Position numbers and translations under genes: made by a program. Source: Biomaibacter acetigenes (GTDB taxonomy: Bacteria; Bacillota; Thermosediminibacteria; Thermosediminibacterales; Tepidanaerobacteraceae). Taken from it: a stretch of 64,000 nt of DNA. The stretch covers positions 434,001-498,000 of the forward strand of contig NZ_CP033169.1 in NCBI RefSeq assembly GCF_003691585.1, written 5' to 3'. The notes beneath the pieces are model-generated. The model searched no databases and had not been told where the DNA came from. It worked only from the letters and a program-made list of their open reading frames with translations. Below are positions 8,733-15,544 of the stretch, piece after piece. The number at the start of each line of letters is the position of its first letter. The stretch's first letter is position 1.

Positions 8733-8734
8733 TG

Positions 8735-8769
8735 AGAGGACGGGGGCTAATCGCCCCCTCCTACTCGAT
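8735..8769 (+). ncRNA. Group IIC intron domain VI and 3' end, separated from the core
   Basis: AGAGGACGGGGGCTAATCG followed by CCCCCTCCTACTCGAT forms the domain VI hairpin (GGGGGC/CCCCC) and ends in the CTCGAT usual for class C introns. It lies 1.6 kb from domain V because of the IS110 insertion. Confidence 0.8.
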
Positions 8770-8773
8770 ACAT

Positions 8774-9206
8774 TCATCCAGTTCCTTCGAACCTGATGGA
8801 ATTTTCAAGAGCTTCCTTCTATATATTGTTTTCAGGTTGAATATCGGTTATTATAGCCTGGGCATTTTCTTCTTTGCAAAGGTCGCCGGCCGAAAAGATC
8901 TCTGTGTCGAACACTTTTATATAATTTGAAGGCACCACTTCGCTGTATGAAGTGGTCACACCCGCCATATTTAGACCTGCAATTTTCCCCTGTTCCTTTG
9001 CTACCGGCCATATGCCATAAACCTTGCCGTTATATTCCGCCACATCTCCGGCGGCATAGATGTTTTCAACAGATGTCCGCATGTATTCATCTACCACCAC
9101 ACCGCGGTTTATGTTGATACCGGTGTCTTTCAGGATACCTATATTGGGACGCACACCTATGGAAAATACTACAAAGTCGGCTTCTACATCAAGACCCGCC
9201 TTTGAA
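8774..9206 (-). pseudogene. Remnant of an NAD(P)/FAD-dependent (rubredoxin-type) oxidoreductase
   Basis: The reverse strand encodes a middle fragment of a pyridine-nucleotide-disulfide oxidoreductase. It reads GLDVEADFVVFSIGVRPNIGI, then the FAD-binding signature VENIYAAGDVAEYNGKVYGIWPVAKEQGKIAGLNMAG, then NAQAIITDIQPENNI and a stop. Past the stop KEALENSIRFEGTG continues, which fits the family C-terminus, so part of the C-terminal region is deleted. The whole N-terminal FAD half is missing and the fragment runs into a terminator-like hairpin at 9212. Such enzymes often reduce rubredoxin, which fits the rubredoxin and rubrerythrin genes next to it. It is not expected to be functional. Confidence 0.8.
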
Positions 9207-9211
9207 GAAGG

Positions 9212-9235
9212 AGCCCGGCTTTTAGCCGGGCTTTT
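9212..9235 (+). terminator. Stem-loop at the broken end of the oxidoreductase remnant
   Basis: AGCCCGGC-TTTTA-GCCGGGCT is followed by TTTT on the forward strand. It abuts the truncated oxidoreductase, so it probably came in with the deletion and now ends nothing obvious. Confidence 0.55.
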
Positions 9236-9273
9236 AAAGATGTATGATAAGGGGGGGTGAGTAAACAGTTTTT

Positions 9274-9432
9274 TTAGGCTTCTTCGAACATATCTTTACC
9301 CACGCCGCACTCCGGGCAAACCCAATCATCGGGAAGGTCTTCAAAGGCGGTCCCCGGCTCTATGCCGTTGTCGGGATCACCTTTTTCAGGATCGTAGACA
9401 TATCCGCAAACTGTGCAAACCCATTTTTTCAT
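9274..9432 (-). CDS. Rubredoxin
   Basis: A 52-residue rubredoxin, a small one-electron carrier holding iron in four cysteines. It reads [19 protein letters not shown]...[29 protein letters not shown], with both CxxCG knuckles and the usual spacing. The start ATG at 9432 has GGAGGG upstream. It sits with rubrerythrin and Tpx and would pass electrons to peroxide- or oxygen-reducing proteins. Its likely reductase, next door, is broken. Confidence 0.96.
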   Translation of the reverse strand: MKKWVCTVCGYVYDPEKGDPDNGIEPGTAFEDLPDDWVCPECGVGKDMFEEA

Positions 9433-9541
9433 GAAACGCCCTCCAATTTTTCATTAAGTTTATTAAACTATTCTTTCAGATTTTTTTACCGGCGAACAGT
9501 GCCTTTTCTCACTAATTAAACCTTGTGTCTACAAATATAGA

Positions 9542-9877
9542 TTAACCCCATTTGCCCTTGTTCATATGGGCTTTAAGCTCGGCCTTGACTTTTTGCTGGA
9601 TATCTATGGCTGCTGCCAGAGAAGATTTAAATAAGGATACACAGTTGGGGTCGAGAGCATCTTTTATACCTTTGTCGGATATTTCTTTTGCTTTTTCCAT
9701 GAGGGTCAAAAGCTCCATGTGCAAATTATTGGAAAATCTCGACCTCCCCACCAGATCTGCGGCCTGATCATCCAGTTTTACAAATTTATCTTTAGGAGCA
9801 CCACACTTGGGGCATTTTTCCGGAGCCTCATCTCCGTCGTAGATATAACCGCATACTGAACATTGCCACTTTGTCAT
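9542..9877 (-). CDS. Rubredoxin-like zinc-ribbon/helical protein
   Basis: A 111-residue protein. Residues 1-36 form a rubredoxin-like knuckle pair ([29 protein letters not shown]), shortened as in the C-terminal domain of rubrerythrin. The rest ([30 protein letters not shown]...) is helical and of unknown role. The ATG at 9877 is chosen because AAAGGAGGA lies just upstream; the longer open frame to 10027 has no support and crosses the encapsulin remnant. The context suggests a redox or metal role in peroxide defence. Confidence 0.85.
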   Translation of the reverse strand: MTKWQCSVCGYIYDGDEAPEKCPKCGAPKDKFVKLDDQAADLVGRSRFSNNLHMELLTLMEKAKEISDKGIKDALDPNCVSLFKSSLAAAIDIQQKVKAELKAHMNKGKWG

Positions 9878-9989
9878 AAGTCTTCCTCCTTTTTTATATT
9901 TAAGATATAATTTTTCCCGTATCGGTTTTATAACCGACAGGGCCGAACTTTTAAAACAAACTAACACAAAAAAACTTCGATGGGAAAAA

Positions 9990-10300
9990 TCATTTGCAAT
10001 TACCGATCTCCAGAGTGCAGATGGCATCGGGCCTTTTTATCCTGGGGATCACCATTTCCATGACCCTGAAAGTATGATTCATAGCTTAAAAGAGCAAACA
10101 GCTTTGGGCTTGTCACTAGAGCATAGGGGCCGTAAAAGCCTTTTAGGGAGAGAGCTTCAATGGCATGAACCACATCCTCGTAAGCCATTCCCGACTGATC
10201 CCAGTCGCTTAGAGGCAATGAAGTCCTTCCTTGCACCGTGAAAAACTCTGAGATCCCCAGTTCTGGTTTGCCGTTAAAGGCCTGATCGATTGTATAGGAA
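9990..10300 (-). pseudogene. Encapsulin shell protein remnant
   Basis: The frame right after the rubrerythrin gene encodes pieces typical of a family 1 encapsulin: FNGKPELGI, then RTSLPLSDWDQSGMAYEDVVHAIEALSLKGFYGPYALVTSPKLFALL. After an internal deletion, in another frame, the family C-terminus [28 protein letters not shown] appears (ending at about 9990). The N-terminal arm and roughly 60 codons of the middle are missing. Encapsulins enclose ferritin-like cargo, often encoded next door, so the neighbouring rubrerythrin may once have been cargo. The gene is dead as written. Confidence 0.82.
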
Positions 10301-10303
10301 GTA

Positions 10304-10807
10304 TCAGAAGCTAACGAATTTATCTTTAGATACGCCACATACAGGGCATTTGTCAGGGGCGTTGCTCTTTACGGTATAACCGCAGATGGGGCATACGTAT
10401 ACTTTTCCATCGTCTATGTCTTTGTCCATTTGAGCCATCTTTCTGGCATCATCATAAAGCACGGCATGGATCTTCTCAGCTTCGATGGCATAATGGAAGC
10501 TCTTTTCGGCAGCTTTTTCATCCTGAAGTTTTGCTACCGCATCATAGGCCGGGTACATCTCATCCACTTCGAAAGTTTCACCGTTGATGGCCACCTGCAG
10601 GTTGTCGGGAGTGCCATTTAACTCCTGCAATGCTTTGAAATGATTGGTGGCGTGCACCTGTTCGGCATAAGCTATAGCCCTGAAAAGCCTTGCTATGTTA
10701 GGTTTACCTTCTTTTTCGGCATTGTCGGCAAAGATGAGATACCTCATATGGGCCTGGCTCTCGCCGGCAAAGGCTGCTTTAAGGTTGTCCCTGGTCATGA
10801 TTTTCAT
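10304..10807 (-). CDS. Rubrerythrin
   Basis: A 167-residue rubrerythrin, a cytoplasmic peroxidase of anaerobes that takes electrons from rubredoxin. The N-terminal four-helix di-iron domain shows NLKAAFAGESQAHMRYLIFAD, the later helix AIAYAEQVHATNHF and the EAEKIHAVLYDDA helix, which carry the Glu/His ligands. The C-terminal rubredoxin-like domain shows VCPICGYTV and CPVCGVSKDKFVSF. The start ATG at 10807 has AGGGGG upstream. The encapsulin remnant begins directly after its stop codon. Confidence 0.95.
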   Translation of the reverse strand: MKIMTRDNLKAAFAGESQAHMRYLIFADNAEKEGKPNIARLFRAIAYAEQVHATNHFKALQELNGTPDNLQVAINGETFEVDEMYPAYDAVAKLQDEKAAEKSFHYAIEAEKIHAVLYDDARKMAQMDKDIDDGKVYVCPICGYTVKSNAPDKCPVCGVSKDKFVSF

Positions 10808-10987
10808 GATTATTACCCCCTGTATATTTTTTTATTGAAATTTACATCTTACATCCGGTATCTTATTTGCCGGGGTTAAACCGGAAATCCGTAGTCCTGG
10901 TTAATCTTTACGTTATACATATTCGATTTTATTTCTTGATAACCTGTCTTAATACATATAGTTTAGAAAAATTTCACAGGAAATTTA

Positions 10988-11515
10988 CTATACATCGGTT
11001 AAACATTTGATGGCATTTAAAGCTGCGTAATAGTTGGGTTCCTGACCTATTTCCTTCACATATTCCACATAACGGATAGTATCATCTTTGTCCACCACGA
11101 ACACTGCTCTTTGTAAAAGCCTGAGTTCCTTTACCAGAACTCCCCAGTTCTTGCCGAAGGAGGCATCCCGATGATCGGATAGAGTCCGTACCCTGTCCAC
11201 TCCTGCTGCGGCACACCACCTTTTCTGGGCGAAGGGAAGGTCCATGCTGATGGTTATGACTTCTACATCACTGCTGAAAGATACGGCTTCTTTGTTGAAC
11301 CTCCGGGTCTCGGTATCACACACCGGAGTATCCAGGGAGGGTACCGAAGTAATGAGTCTTATCTTGCCCCGGGTGGAAGCAAGGGTTTCCACTTCCAGGG
11401 CGTTGTTTAGAGCTTTAAAATCTGGTGCTTTATCGCCAACTTTCAATACCGGACCTACCGCTGTCAGAGGTTCGCCTTTGAAAGTTACATCACCATGACG
11501 TTCAATATCGGACAT
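10988..11515 (-). CDS. tpx: Thiol peroxidase (Tpx-type peroxiredoxin)
   Basis: A 175-residue atypical 2-Cys peroxiredoxin that reduces hydroperoxides using thioredoxin. The peroxidatic cysteine is in SVPSLDTPVCDTETRRFN and the resolving cysteine in AQKRWCAAAGVDRVRTLSDHRD, both at Tpx spacing. The N-terminus VTFKGEPLTAVG is characteristic. A clear promoter lies upstream at 11570-11599. It sits beside the rubrerythrin gene and completes the oxygen and peroxide defence cluster. Confidence 0.95.
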   Translation of the reverse strand: MSDIERHGDVTFKGEPLTAVGPVLKVGDKAPDFKALNNALEVETLASTRGKIRLITSVPSLDTPVCDTETRRFNKEAVSFSSDVEVITISMDLPFAQKRWCAAAGVDRVRTLSDHRDASFGKNWGVLVKELRLLQRAVFVVDKDDTIRYVEYVKEIGQEPNYYAALNAIKCLTDV

Positions 11516-11569
11516 TTAATTCCATCTCCTTATGTAAAATTTTCTTTACTAATTGGTGATTACAGGTAT

Positions 11570-11599
11570 ATTATAATAGTAATTATTATTGAATGTCAA
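11570..11599 (-). promoter_or_regulatory. Sigma-A-type promoter of tpx
   Basis: On the reverse strand TTGACA (11599-11594) and TATAAT (11575-11570) are separated by 18 bp, about 55 bp from the tpx start codon. Both hexamers are perfect. Confidence 0.75.
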
Positions 11600-11705
11600 G
11601 TCCCTTTGAAAAAATTATATGAAAAAAGTGCCGAAAAACGGCACATGTTGAAGAAAGCAAAATTCGATAAAAATATTTCCTTTTTTTGGACAAATGTGAA
11701 ACAAT

Positions 11706-12796
11706 TTATGAAAGCTTTAAAGCTTGCTTTTCGCGGTGACGCTCTATGGCCAGCTCTATAAGCTTGTCGATGAGCTCTTTATAGGGCAGCCCTGCGGCTT
11801 CCCACATTTTAGGATACATGCTTATCCTGGTGAAACCGGGGATGGTATTGAGTTCGTTTATATATATTATGCCCGATACCTTGCTCATAAGAAAATCTAC
11901 CCGTGCCATGCCACTGCAATCCAGAGCTTTGAAAGCTTTGACAGCCAGGTCCCGTATCTTTTCGGTTTCCTCCCCTGCCAGGGGGGCGGGTATTAGCAGC
12001 TTCGATTTGCCGCCATCGAAATATTTTGCAGTGTAATCATAGAATTCATGGCTTGGCATTATCTCACCCGGAAGGGAGGCTTTGGGGTCTTCGTTTCCCA
12101 GCACGGAACATTCTATCTCCCGGGCGGGGATGAACTTTTCTACCAGGAGTTTTCTGTCATATTCCGCCGCCAGCGTTATGCCGGATTTCAATTCCTCCCG
12201 GTCATGGGCTTTTGTTATGCCCACGCTGGACCCCATATTTGCAGGTTTCACAAAACACGGATAGCCGAAAGATGCTTCGACTTCGGATATTATTTCATCG
12301 AGCTTATGAGGAAGGTCCTTTTTATAAAACACCTTAAAATCCACCACCGGCAGGCCTGCCTGGCGGAGAATCTGTTTTGTAAAACCTTATCCATACATAC
12401 AGCCGAAGAACTTACGCCGCAGCTTACATAGGGTATGTTCATGAGTTCAAAGACTCCCTGGACGGTACCATCTTCTCCCCGGGGGCCGTGCAGTACGGGG
12501 AAAATAACGTCTATATAATGGCGGACCTCTTTGCCTTCCTCAAGAGAAATGAGACACCTGTAACCGGTATCCGGCGGCAGGAACGCCGGTATGGCTTCTT
12601 CTTGCCAGCTGCCGTCTTCAATTTTTGACACATCTCCGGGGAAAATGTGCCATTTGCCTTCTTTTGTTATGCCTATTGGAATAATGTCGTATTTTGTTTT
12701 GTCCATGACCTTTATCACAGAGGTGGCCGACATAAGAGAAACCTCATGTTCTCCGGATTGCCCGCCGAAAACGACACCGACCTTCATTTTTTCCAT
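11706..12796 (-). CDS. ddl: D-alanine--D-alanine ligase (single-base frameshift)
   Basis: The enzyme joins two D-alanines for peptidoglycan synthesis with ATP. The N-terminal part (KVGVVFGGQSGEHEVSLMSATSV, PVLHGPRGEDGTVQGVFELMNIPYVSCGV) and the ATP-grasp part (YPCFVKPANMGSSVGITKA, SGIIYINELNTIPGFT) are both clear. They lie in different frames. The join is at the run of four T (forward strand) at 12375-12378: adding one base makes VLQKQILRQAGLPVVDFKVF continuous. The start ATG at 12796 has AAGGAG at good spacing. Ddl is usually essential, so an assembly indel is more likely than a true mutation unless a second copy exists. Confidence 0.88.
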
Positions 12797-12880
12797 AAGA
12801 TACACTCCTTTCGCGATTTTTCGCAAGAAAAATGATTTCTACGCAACAGGTAAAAAACGATGAAATAACTTACATAACAA

Positions 12881-12909
12881 TTGACTTTTTAACCGTTACA
12901 AAATATAAT
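12881..12909 (+). promoter_or_regulatory. Sigma-A-type promoter upstream of the small ORF and phoH-like gene
   Basis: TTGACT (12881-12886) and TATAAT (12904-12909) are separated by 17 bp. The first gene downstream on this strand starts at 13110, so the leader would be about 190 nt. The -10 overlaps the left arm of a 13-bp inverted repeat. Confidence 0.6.
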
Positions 12910-12976
12910 CTTCCTAATATATTATTCATTATAATATAAAAAAAGTCTTGTAACAAACAAAAATATATTTTGTAAC
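12895..12976. repeat. 13-bp inverted repeat around the promoter
   Basis: GTTACAAAATATA (12895-12907) and its perfect reverse complement TATATTTTGTAAC (12964-12976) flank 56 bp of AT-rich DNA. A further TTGTAAC copy lies at about 12948. The left arm overlaps the -10 element, so this could be an operator pair. No regulator was identified. Confidence 0.5.
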
Positions 12977-13109
12977 AGCATTGACATATTTCATCACAAA
13001 AAATTAACTTTTTGATAATTTTTACTTAACAAATTCTTTGTATACTAAAATTGAAACATATTATCATGGTTAATGTATACAAAAAGCAGATAAGAAGGAG
13101 GAGGAGAAA

Positions 13110-13256
13110 ATGTTAAAGAATAGAATAAAAACACTGGAGCAGGAGAGAGAAAAACTTTTAAACCAGTGGACAAAAAACGAGGGTAATAAGGTCAATCTCC
13201 TGGTGCGTATAATGGAATTAGAAGAGCAAATCGAAGCCATGAAAAAAGGCGCCTAA
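13110..13256 (+). CDS. Small coiled-coil protein, function unknown
   Basis: A 48-residue open frame, MLKNRIKTLEQEREKLLNQ...IMELEEQIEAMKKGA, strongly charged and with heptad-like leucines, so probably one coiled coil. It has a very good ribosome site (AAGGAGGAGGAG) before its ATG, which argues that it is translated. It lies between a promoter at 12881 and the phoH-like gene that starts 23 bases after its stop, so the two may be co-transcribed. I do not recognise a family. Confidence 0.65.
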   Translation: MLKNRIKTLEQEREKLLNQWTKNEGNKVNLLVRIMELEEQIEAMKKGA

Positions 13257-13279
13257 AAATTTAAACAGGAGGTATGGCA

Positions 13280-14608
13280 TTGGAAAAGATTTATGTGCTG
13301 GATACCAGCGTCTTACTCAGTGATCCCAATGCCTTTTTTTCTTTTGAGGACAACGATGTGGTGATTCCGGCGGTGGTAATAGAGGAAGTGGACTCCAAAA
13401 AGAGCTATCAGGACGAAATAGGTCGAAATGCCCGCCGGATTTCACGGATTCTCGATAATTTCAGGAATATGGGCAAACTCCACGAAGGCATCCCCCTGGA
13501 AGTTGGAGGGACCTTCAGGGTGGAGCTGAACCACAAGGCCATGACCTTTCTGGCGGATTATTTCGTGGAGTCCAATAACGACAACAGGATTCTGGCGGTG
13601 GCAAAAAATCTGCAACTGGAGGAAAATCAGAAGCCTCAGCCCAAAAAGGTTATCCTGGTTTCCAGGGATGCTATCATGAGAGTGAAAGCCGATGCTCTGG
13701 GGGTTGAGGCTCAGGATTACCTTTCGGATAAAATAGTGACAGCCAGCGACTTCTACCAGGGGTATGTGGAAAAGGATGTCAATCCATCGGCCATAGATAT
13801 GTTTTACATGGATGGAAGCCTTTCGGTGGAATACTTCGATGAGGAAGCTTTTTATCCCAATCAATATGTTATACTGAAGGATGCTTACGGTTCTTCTAAA
13901 TCAGCACTGGGGCGATATTCTCTTCAGAAAAAATCCATAGTCCCCCTCTACTTTACTAAAGATACGGTCTGGGGGATTCACCCCAAAAATGCCCAGCAGA
14001 AGATGGCATTTGATCTACTTTTAAATGACGAGGTATCCCTGGTGACCATAACCGGCCGCGCCGGCACCGGCAAGACCCTGCTGGCCCTGGCCGCCGGGCT
14101 TTTAAAAACCGAAGATGAAAAGGTGTATAAAAAGCTAGTGGTGGCCCGCCCGGTGGTGCCTATGGGCCGGGATATAGGATTTTTACCCGGTGACAAGGAC
14201 GAAAAGCTGAGGCCCTGGATGCAGCCCATTTACGATAATCTGGAGTATATCTTCAGCGCCAGGAGCGGAGAAGATATTGAGGATATAATGGTGGGGCTTA
14301 AAAATGTGGAGGTTGAAGCCCTGACCTATATCAGGGGCAGGAGTATAGCAAAACAGTTTATCATAATTGACGAAGCCCAGAACCTTTCACGCCATGAGAT
14401 GAAGACCATAGTTTCCAGAGTGGGTGAAGGCAGCAAGATAGTGCTTATAGGCGATCCCGAACAGATAGACAACCCATATCTTGACTATTCCAGCAACGGT
14501 CTTTCCTATGTGGTGGAGAAATTCAAAGACCAGGCACTGGCAGGCCATGTAAACCTGATAAAGGGAGAACGCTCGCCACTGGCACAGCTGGCGGCGGAGC
14601 TGCTCTAG
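13280..14608 (+). CDS. PhoH-family ATPase with N-terminal PIN domain
   Basis: A PIN-PhoH (PhoH2-type) protein; family members are RNA-acting ATPases/nucleases. The PIN domain is at the N-terminus (YVLDTSVLLSDPNAF, then VVIPAVVIEEVDSKK and DNRILAVAKN, with its acidic residues). The C-terminal PhoH ATPase has Walker A TGRAGTGKTLLALA and Walker B FIIIDEAQNLS. I place the start at TTG 13280, since GGAGGT (13268-13273) sits six bases before it and directly abuts the ATG at 13274. About 442 residues, full length. A coiled-coil microprotein precedes it. Confidence 0.92.
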   Translation: MEKIYVLDTSVLLSDPNAFFSFEDNDVVIPAVVIEEVDSKKSYQDEIGRNARRISRILDNFRNMGKLHEGIPLEVGGTFRVELNHKAMTFLADYFVESNNDNRILAVAKNLQLEENQKPQPKKVILVSRDAIMRVKADALGVEAQDYLSDKIVTASDFYQGYVEKDVNPSAIDMFYMDGSLSVEYFDEEAFYPNQYVILKDAYGSSKSALGRYSLQKKSIVPLYFTKDTVWGIHPKNAQQKMAFDLLLNDEVSLVTITGRAGTGKTLLALAAGLLKTEDEKVYKKLVVARPVVPMGRDIGFLPGDKDEKLRPWMQPIYDNLEYIFSARSGEDIEDIMVGLKNVEVEALTYIRGRSIAKQFIIIDEAQNLSRHEMKTIVSRVGEGSKIVLIGDPEQIDNPYLDYSSNGLSYVVEKFKDQALAGHVNLIKGERSPLAQLAAELL

Positions 14609-14726
14609 CCAGTATTCAGAAGTTACCGCGATTCAAATGTTTTTTTCAAGCTTCTATGTTTAAATGTAAAATGGCGTTTTAGCCATTATTTTTTTTGTAA
14701 AAAGACAAATAAAAGAGAATTATTTT

Positions 14727-14780
14727 TGTAAAGAAAAAAATTTCCTCTCTTTTTATAAAAAAAGGAGGATTTTTTTATTT
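14727..14780 (+). terminator. Probable terminator after the phoH-like gene
   Basis: An A-rich arm with TTTCCTCTCTTTTT pairs with AAAAAAAGGAGGA and is followed by a run of seven T. The 215 bp between 14609 and 14824 contain no other recognisable feature; the nanE promoter should lie after this hairpin. Confidence 0.55.
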
Positions 14781-14824
14781 TATGTCTAATATAATAAATA
14801 GAAAAAGTTGAAGAGGAGATGTAA

Positions 14825-15544
14825 ATGACTATATTAGAAAAAATCAAAAACGGACTAATAGTCTCATGCCAGGCCATGGAGGATGAACCACTATACAGTT
14901 CATATATAATGGCGAAAATGGCTAAGGCGGCCGAAAGCGGCGGCGCAGTGGCAATAAGGGCAAATGGGTATTATGATATAAAGGCTATAAAAGCTGAAGT
15001 AAATTTGCCGGTAATAGGCCTTATTAAAAAAAAATATCCGGGTTATAAGCCTTATATTACGCCTACAATTGATGAGGTTGACAAAGTTATACAGGCAGGC
15101 GCTGATATAGTAGCTATCGATGCGACAAAATTGATAAAACCCGGGGATATAACAACCGCTGAGTTTTTTAATACAATAAAGAGAAAATATCCAGAGATGC
15201 TGGTAATGGCTGATATTTCAACATATGAAGAAGGCGTAAAAGCGTATAAACTTGGATTTGACCTGGTATCCACAACCCTTGCGGGATATACGGATTATAG
15301 CAGGAAATCGGACCAACCGGATTTTGAATTGATACAGGGATTAGCAGAGGACATTAAAATACCACTTATTGCCGAAGGAAGAATATGGACTCCCGAGCAG
15401 GCGGTGAAAGCAATAGAGCTGGGAGCATATGCTGTGGTAGTTGGTACGGCTATAACAAGGCCGCATGAAATAACAAAGTATTTTGTAGAACATATAAAGA
15501 AAGGCGGCGATGACCTATTCAGGAACAAAATGGCGTCATATTAA
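14825..15544 (+). CDS. nanE: N-acylmannosamine-6-phosphate 2-epimerase
   Basis: NanE converts ManNAc-6-phosphate to GlcNAc-6-phosphate in sialic acid and ManNAc use. The 239-residue TIM barrel shows the family features: GLIVSCQAMEDEPLY at the start, GGAVAIRANG, PVIGLIKKKYPGYKPYITPT, VMADISTYEEG, the STTLAGYTDYS loop and IPLIAEGRIWTPEQAVKAIELGAYAVVVGTAITRP. The start ATG is preceded by GAAGAGGAG. The operon continues with a regulator, a ROK kinase, a DUF4127 protein and an ABC sugar transporter. No sialate lyase (NanA) is in the window, so free ManNAc or another amino sugar could also be the input. Confidence 0.94.
   Translation: MTILEKIKNGLIVSCQAMEDEPLYSSYIMAKMAKAAESGGAVAIRANGYYDIKAIKAEVNLPVIGLIKKKYPGYKPYITPTIDEVDKVIQAGADIVAIDATKLIKPGDITTAEFFNTIKRKYPEMLVMADISTYEEGVKAYKLGFDLVSTTLAGYTDYSRKSDQPDFELIQGLAEDIKIPLIAEGRIWTPEQAVKAIELGAYAVVVGTAITRPHEITKYFVEHIKKGGDDLFRNKMASY

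Larger units (their letters stand above)
7109..8734 (+). mobile_element. IS110-family insertion sequence inside the group II intron
   Basis: The limits follow from reconstructing the uninterrupted intron. The left flank ends GGTGGTGTG at 7108 and the right flank starts with GTGAGAGGAC at 8732. Only a TG (or GTG) is shared, so there is no long target duplication, as expected for the IS110 family. The element is about 1.63 kb: a left non-coding end of about 210 bp carrying a probable bridge RNA, the transposase gene, and a right end of about 270 bp. The ends show an imperfect inverted similarity: TATGATAAAAATGCA at 7113-7127 against TATGAAAAAATGCA, the reverse complement of the right end. The right end is duplicated in tandem. 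Confidence 0.85.
5221..8769 (+). mobile_element. Group IIC intron, interrupted by an IS110 element
   Basis: The 5' end GTGCGCCCGGCATGGGC and the following core segments (for example AAGGGTGTC, GAATCTGAAGGAAGC, CTGAGGAACACGAAC, TTACCCGGGGAGGTCTGG) match what is known of the Oceanobacillus-type group IIC ribozyme. The reverse transcriptase gene lies in domain IV. Domain V is visible at 7074-7107 (ACCGCCGTATACCGGACGG...). Domain VI and the 3' end (AGAGGACGGGGG...CCTACTCGAT) do not follow it but appear at 8735-8769, after a 1.6-kb insertion. Removing 7109-8734 restores a normal linker GGTGTGAGAGGAC. The intron sits directly after a terminator, as expected for this class. Splicing is probably impaired by the insertion, though this is not certain. 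Confidence 0.9.

Noticed and set aside
8586-8777. Reverse-strand open frame with a repeated PMKKCKSCSENSQA segment
   Set aside because: The repeat comes from the 42-bp duplicated IS110 right end; no ribosome site or family supports a protein.
9878-10027. N-terminal extension of the rubredoxin-like protein
   Set aside because: The extension crosses encapsulin debris in another frame, while AAAGGAGGA and an ATG at 9877 define a clear start.
12370-12382. Programmed frameshift in ddl
   Set aside because: The site ACAAAAC does not fit the X-XXY-YYZ slippery pattern, so an indel is more likely.
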